From NCBI GenBank assembly GCA_027886175.1, contig JAJNNQ010000009.1, positions 20,185,501 to 20,249,500 on the forward strand: a stretch of DNA of 64,000 bases. The letters run 5' to 3'. A program made the translations under genes and the position numbers. Positions 57,901 through 64,000 of this stretch are shown in pieces. Position 1 is the stretch's first letter; each line of letters begins with the position of its first letter. Below the pieces are notes generated by a model that did no database searches, was not told the DNA's origin, and saw only the letters and a program-made list of their open reading frames with translations. Origin of the DNA: Phylloscopus collybita. Lineage: Eukaryota > Chordata > Aves > Passeriformes > Phylloscopidae.

Positions 57901-60900
57901 AAGTCTTTACCTTTAGGTGCAGCACCAACCCTCCAAAATTTGCACACGTGCCCAGTGTCTGAACAATCCCACTAAGGAAAGAATAACTCATGTTTTACAT
58001 TCAGCAGAGGCATGAGAACTTACAATACTGAATTTCAGCATGAGGAATGTCAGAAACATTAAGAAATTAGAATGTACTTTTCAGAACAGAATATGGTGGC
58101 AAATTAAGCAATTTCATTGGTATATCAGAAAGGAGTTATTTCCATAATTGTCCGAACAAACTCCATAAGGTGACTGCACAACACTTGGCATAAACCTGGC
58201 TTTGTGAGTAACAGGAACAGTAGAATCTAATTTTCAGTGCTCAGAATTATATGCTTTCAGGAGTGCAGTCTTCTTCTCTACTTCAGAAACAGAAGTGGGA
58301 ATTGGTACATGGAAGAAAGAAGTGCTCCACTTTGAAAGATGAATCCATTCACTTTGAGTGCTCAGAAGGACAATAGGACTATTCAAGAACTATACAAAAA
58401 ATATCGACAGCAAAAGCAAGCACTATCTTTTCAGAATTAGAATTGTCTTGCTTCTACCCACTGAAACCTCATTGTTTAAGATACATTGAACTGTGCTAGG
58501 CTTTCTGACAAAGGAAGAAAACTTCAAGATTCAAAAGTGCACAGAGAAAGATGAGAGTTTCGTTTGTTGGGGTTTTTTCTAATTTAAATGTAGATATGAC
58601 TTAAATGTCTATAGCTATACTATCTTCATGAATTCTAAGAAAAGTTGAAAAATAAGTTGACAATGACAGCTTTAAAAAAAAAAACAGAAAAAAAACCAAA
58701 AAAAAAACTTTATAGCTATAATAATAGATCTAAAGTATTCACTAAACAGCACAGTTAACTGAAAGCTAAAAATACTAAGATGAGTATTGGCTTTCTGATT
58801 TGCTGTTGCTCCTTCCTGAAGGGTGAATGATTATAATGTGTGAGTGTTGCTGTCATTATCATCCCTGTCTGAAAAAGACATAACCTATAAAAACCTGTCA
58901 TCTGTATATAAACCATGAAATTATTTAACTTTTATTTTTAAATGCACCTTTAACATGTATCTATAAAGTGCTTCTAGTGTACAAAAATTATGAATTATTT
59001 TTTCATAGGCAAAAGCTGCCCTGTGACAAGCTTTACTAACATTTCTTCAATTCTATTTTGGATGAAATTCAAGGAGATTCAAAATTAGTCTCATACCTTT
59101 TCTAATATACCACCACTGTTTTACAGACACAGAAATAAACACCAAGGTTAAGGAACAGCAAAGTATATATGTATAAAATCATGCAACTATATCTGAACAA
59201 GTGAAATTTTCAGAGCTGCTGAACACTTAACTTTCTGTATGTTGTCTTAAAAAGACAGACTTGGGCACCTTTCTGCATGCAAGTCATAAATAAACTTGTA
59301 ATCAGAGGCTGAACCTTGTGACTCTCAGTTAGTGAACACTTTCTCCACAAAACAGCACTTCTAAAAAAACTCTTCTACTTCAAAAGTATAATTATTTTTC
59401 TTTCTATTCTTTCCCTTCAACTTTGTTTTGTTACAGTAACACTAGGGCTGGTATTCTTATTGGTTTATTCAAACCAAAATTCATCTGAACACAGGAGTTC
59501 TAGAGATGCTGCTTGTGTTCCTCAACATTTACTGTTTCAGCAGTTATTATCATGTCTTTGAAAGCCCTGTCTTTCATGGATCTAACATTAGCTCCCCAAT
59601 GTATAAAGCTGATTAAAAAAATCCTTGCACCAGGAAAACATCTCAGAGAAATAAAACCAAAAAAATGCAGCCACATTTATAACTTCACCCATACCCCTCA
59701 CATAAAAATAATTGTAAATAAAACTACTACTAACTACTACTTTCATATTAGAAATATCAATCTATATTTTTATCTCTTTCTTTTTTGGTGGAGAATTAAG
59801 TGGATAATGGCAACAGCAGAGAAAAAGGAAAATTGCTGATTTGAGTTCAAGAGATTATGTTTCTACATACTCACAAACGCTTATACACACGCAAGCATAA
59901 ATCTCTGTATATATAAATATATGTTTGTATAACATATATGTTTGTATAACAAATTAAACATAAATATATGTTTAACATATAAATATATGTTTGTAACTTA
60001 TTTAGAAGTAAAAAAATACAGAAGAACAGAACTCAGAAGTACAGAAATAGCACTGATATATATGCTGGGAACACAGCACTTTTGGAAATTCTACATCAAC
60101 TGGGTATTCTCACTGCACATCAGTTTTCTTCCTGTGAATTATGAGATCATGGTGTGTTTGCTTTTATTGTCGTTGGCTGTCTCATCTTGAGGCCATGCAA
60201 TATTTAAGCACGAGCATGCACACACACAGATATATAGATAGATATAAAATAAAGCTCTAACAGTGGTAAGAGGTAACAGATCAAGAACATTATACTAGAT
60301 ATAAAGGTATATTTACACACAAATATATATGTATATGTTTATAAATGCACACTTTGTTTCCTTTTTAACAGCTATCTTTCATATGACCCTAACACTAATT
60401 TATAAAAAGACTATTCATATTTCTGAAACTAGTCTTGTCCCTCTGCCCATACACAGAAAGTTCTTGACCTTTGATCACAATATCTCTGATCAGAGTTCCA
60501 AAATAGGACATTACATGGTTCCTTGAAATTGCCATTTAATTTGCAGCAGCTCTTTAGATTTACCTTGGAGAAGTTACCACAAAGTTTTTGACAATTGCAC
60601 TATTCCTGCAAGATTTGAAAATTCCCTTAACAATTTAGCATGATTTAGTCTTTTCCTCCATTCTTACCCCATGACATTTGATTCCTTCCAAACAAGCAAA
60701 TTATTCCAGAGAGATTAAAAGCCAGTAACTAGAATCATTCAGATGAAGTATTCATAGTTTCTTTCCTCTCCTCATTATTTGGAGGAATTATACTTCAGCC
60801 TTTCCAGCTATTAAGGAGGGCTAATTTCTGCAACAGAAATATGGGGAAAAACCTGGCTTCCATATTCATGAAAAATTAAGAACTTTTTATGTATTTAAGA

Positions 60901-63900
60901 GTTTGAGGATGACTAGCAATTCAGAAATTTCTTTGATGACATTAGGTTTACACAAGTTCATATTGATTTCCTCTCCTTCTATATGTACTGAGCTTAGCAC
61001 ACCCAGTTACTTTTCATCAGGTATCTCTACATCCCTCATCACAGCCCAAAATCTTTTAATACATACTTCCAGTCATAGTTACATATTGTGGATTGTAATA
61101 AAACCACCACATATATACTCTGTCTTACAGTCTTCTAACGAGGTCCCAAAATAAAACCACAGCGAAGTATACAGTATATGATTACACACTCAAAAAATAA
61201 AGTTAAAAGAACATGAAGGTTGCTAACTCAAGCCCTGATGAGCAAGGAGATGCTAGAATTCCAGTTGTCTGTGCATGTTAACGCTGTACCTGAGTGCTCA
61301 TCTGTTATGGTATGTGAGGTAGTCACATCATCAGTTTTAAGTTCTTAACTAAGCAAAACTCTTTCCCCCACTAGAGAGCCACTTGAAAGTTATTCACAAT
61401 ATTTTTGAAAAAAAACTGGAATGACAACCTGGCATCCAAAATTTTGGAGGTTACAAAGAAGGAAGAGAGCAAAAGACAAAGGCCACTTAGACTAGCTCTA
61501 GTCAGTGCCATGTAGTAAGCTTGTCTGCAGTGGAGTATTTTGGATACACTGCTGGAGTACATTCCTCTCTATATCATTCCACATGATTATTGTAAAAAAA
61601 TGTAATAGCTATACTTTGAGATGGTTCTATGATGAAAGCCAATACATAGGAAGTGGGAATAACTAAGAGATTACTTTAAGAAATGCATTCCTGACGACCA
61701 CTGTAAGGTAGTTAAAACCTTAGATGTTACCTCTCATTTAAGTTACAGACCTCTAGTCATTTACTACGGGAGCAATGCAGAACCCTCACTTCAGCAGCCG
61801 TGTGCATGTATTTTGCAATATCAACACAATTTTATATCACTTGATTATGCACCATCAAGCCCATGCCTTGCTTGGGCTTGTTGCATGGGATGGATCTAGG
61901 ACAAATGAAGATGAAATCTTCCTGCCTTTATGGGCTGCAAAATACAGAAACCAAAACAAAAAAGAGGAGATCACATAATTAAAGTGACTCACTACTATAC
62001 TGGAGAGTTAGCTCTTATCTTTGCCTTTTCCAGTTTCTACTAAGTGTAAATCAAAGGCTTAGCATACAGTCATTTCACTGCACATTTTTCATTTCCTAGT
62101 ATCTGACTTTATGCTCTAGGGTTTGATTTGCAGAACTGCTGAGCAATTGGAACTTCAGCCAAGACCTATGAAAGCAGTATTTTGAGCAGGTAGTTTGACA
62201 GGGAGCTATTCCCTCCCAACCACCCAAAAAAGACTGGAAAAACAGAGAATGCAAAATATATGGATATTTGAATCCTTCATTGTGTTTCTCAGAATTGTGT
62301 GGTCACATGGAGGAGACAATCATGTTCCTTTACCTTACAGGAACTGATGAAAAATAAATTCTTCATTGCTCCTCAAAGAATATTCTTTTTTCCCTGAAGG
62401 ACTGATTTGAATGTAAGGCACTTTTCAACATTGTGCTATAAACAAGGCATGGGCTACATCATGAAAAGAAATTAAAATTACCAAACAATTAGTAAAGAGA
62501 CAATGCACTGAAGCAGGTAGTAAAGGAAATAGCATATTACAGTATTCACTGCCCAATATTATAATCAGGTAAAATTAAGGTCTTAGAAATAAGACCAGTT
62601 TTCCCATGATTAGAGGGGTGCACAAATCTGTAATTGAGGTAATGTTATCAAAGGTTTTTAGCTGAGTTCTTCAAAAAATTAGGTTTACATAACACAGGAA
62701 CATCTGTCTCCCCATCTAACCCCAAGTAAGCTCTTACTCTAGATAGATCCTTGGTTTCAAACAATTTCAACATAATAGCAGCCAATGAATCTTCAGGTCT
62801 TCGCAATATTTAAGGAAAGTAGATTGCAAACAGAGAACAGAGTCTATGTTTCCCCACTTCTTAACTGCCCAGTCCCATAAGAAAAGGCTTTAGTGTATGA
62901 TCACAGTGAATTGAGACAAGACAACGCAATCTGGAAGGAGGTGTTCTAAGTCAACAGCCACAAACACATAAATATATAAATTAAAAGCTTCTATTTTTAA
63001 ATCCTCAAAGACAAAGAGAGAAGAAGACAACAGAGAGAAAAGAAAAGGTCGTAATTCCAAATATTTATACGTTTCTCGCTTATGCTGAAACATGCTAAAA
63101 GGGAAAGGGAAGAAAGAAACTATGCTGCAACCATGCCTTACCATTACAAATAATTTGTATGTATGGAAATTATGTACTTGAGAAACAACATGTGCAAGTT
63201 TTTGCATCAATCAATAACAACCTGAATTCTACATAAAGATGAACATTTTAACACAAAGCAGCTTAAACTTACTAGTGGAAAGTAGAATTCTTGACTTAAA
63301 GGTACCATAGTCATTTGTATTCCTGCTTTAGAAATATTCATAAGGACCTGAATTCTTCAACTAGTCTGCAATTCAGAGTTCAGACTTCTGAATCACAGAA
63401 AGTGTGATTCAGGCCATATTCCAGTCTTCAGACACATGCTTTCTTTTTCTTGTCACTCAACGTACCAGGAAAGCAAGAATCTCACATCTGAAGCACACAA
63501 GACAGAACCAAGCACCAAAAGCAAGCTGGTAATACTGCAAACAAAACCTTCCTTGCTATCTTCCCAAATACCCTGACAGGTACCAAGCAAGAGAGACAAA
63601 CCTGCTTTCTGTGTTGTGTCACCCACTCCCCCACCACACAAACAAAAGATAAGTGTAGACGAAGTTTGAATTTGAATTACAGTAACTGCCTTCCAGCAGG
63701 GCTTGTCTGCAGCATGGAGGTCATTCAGGAATCAGCATCTTATTAGCTAAGGGGCTGAAGCCACTGCAGCTGCCTGGGCTATGATCTTTATTTTTGCTGC
63801 TTCATGAAAAATCATGAGATGACATAAAGACGGTACAGCTAAATAAACATGTACATAAAAATCAAAGCCTGTCAGGAGCCAGTACAGACTGTATTCAAGG

Positions 63901-64000
63901 CTTTCACCTTTACTTTTATTCCAATAGCTATTTATAACATTGCCTAATATTTAAAGAGGCAATCATGTTCCTTAAGATGCACAACTTCTGACACATAGAA
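54945..64000 (-). other. ARAP2: ARAP2 intron upstream of the PH2 exon (at least 9 kb, open at the window edge)
   Basis: I searched the minus strand for the missing first half of PH2, PH1 and SAM and found no convincing exon. One 48-nt segment (57911-57958) has good splice sites and fits the frame but not the PH sequence. Low-complexity patches: an A-run at about 56882-56898, TATA at about 57535-57549, A-rich at about 58673-58710, and ATATGTTTGTATAAC repeats at about 59918-59995. No CR1, LTR or SINE is recognised, which is unusual for the window. Confidence 0.55.
59918..59995. repeat. AT-rich tandem-like repeat (ATATGTTTGTATAAC units)
   Basis: Two adjacent copies of a step containing ATATGTTTGTATAAC are followed by further ATAAATATATGTTT words. 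This is simple slippage-type repetition in an intron. Confidence 0.7.

Noticed and set aside
60558..60620. Minus-strand segment with TTGCAG and CCAAG|GTAAAT flanks, considered as an ARAP2 exon
   Set aside because: The only open frame would not supply an in-frame end for the following exon, which begins in phase 0, and the residues have no PH similarity.
63120..63200. Minus-strand segment ending at a GTAAGG donor near 63140, considered as the missing PH2 exon
   Set aside because: There is no acceptor with a pyrimidine tract upstream, and the residues do not follow the PH2 strand pattern.

Overview
The window is vertebrate nuclear DNA, almost certainly from a perching bird (passerine). It is AT-rich and intron-dominated. 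Its interspersed repeats are CR1 LINEs whose 3' ends carry the usual short ATTCTATG-type repeats. It also holds one SINE with a tRNA-Ile-like head on a CR1 tail, the architecture known from passerines (TguSINE1-like), and one solo LTR. Nothing bacterial, plasmid or phage-like is present.

One gene explains all the coding sequence I can support: ARAP2 (ArfGAP with RhoGAP domain, ankyrin repeats and PH domains 2) on the minus strand. I placed 22 internal exons, from 54944 down to 1986. Every junction is GT-AG on the minus strand and all phases join. Together they make 2751 nt, or 917 codons, with no stop. In transcript order they encode the C-terminal half of PH2, the ArfGAP zinc finger with its catalytic arginine, the ankyrin repeats, PH3, PH4, the RhoGAP domain, the Ras-associating domain and PH5. 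The start of the gene (SAM, PH1, first half of PH2) lies beyond 64000. The C-terminal tail and 3'UTR lie before position 1. Residue numbers below count from the first codon of the 54829-54944 exon.

Layout: 1-8650 holds the PH5 exons plus an intron with two CR1 fragments, a tRNA-Arg-like fragment fused to one of them, and two G-quadruplex-type tracts. 8650-23600 holds the RA and late RhoGAP exons, with the SINE and an inverted pair of CR1 pieces in the 8.8-14.5 kb intron. 23.6-31 kb holds RhoGAP exons with two more CR1s, one with a largely readable reverse transcriptase. 31-39 kb is one long intron with the solo LTR, a 54-T homopolymer and a 190-bp A/C-only tract. 39-55 kb carries PH4, PH3, ankyrin, ArfGAP and PH2 exons in repeat-poor introns. 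55-64 kb is intron in which I recognise no exon.

The points most worth checking are: a RhoGAP domain whose arginine-finger position is leucine; two exons with GTAGGT tandem donors where the +4 choice leads to a stop; the tRNA-Arg/CR1 chimera; and the SINE as a taxonomic marker. I found no sign of a wholly new biological system.
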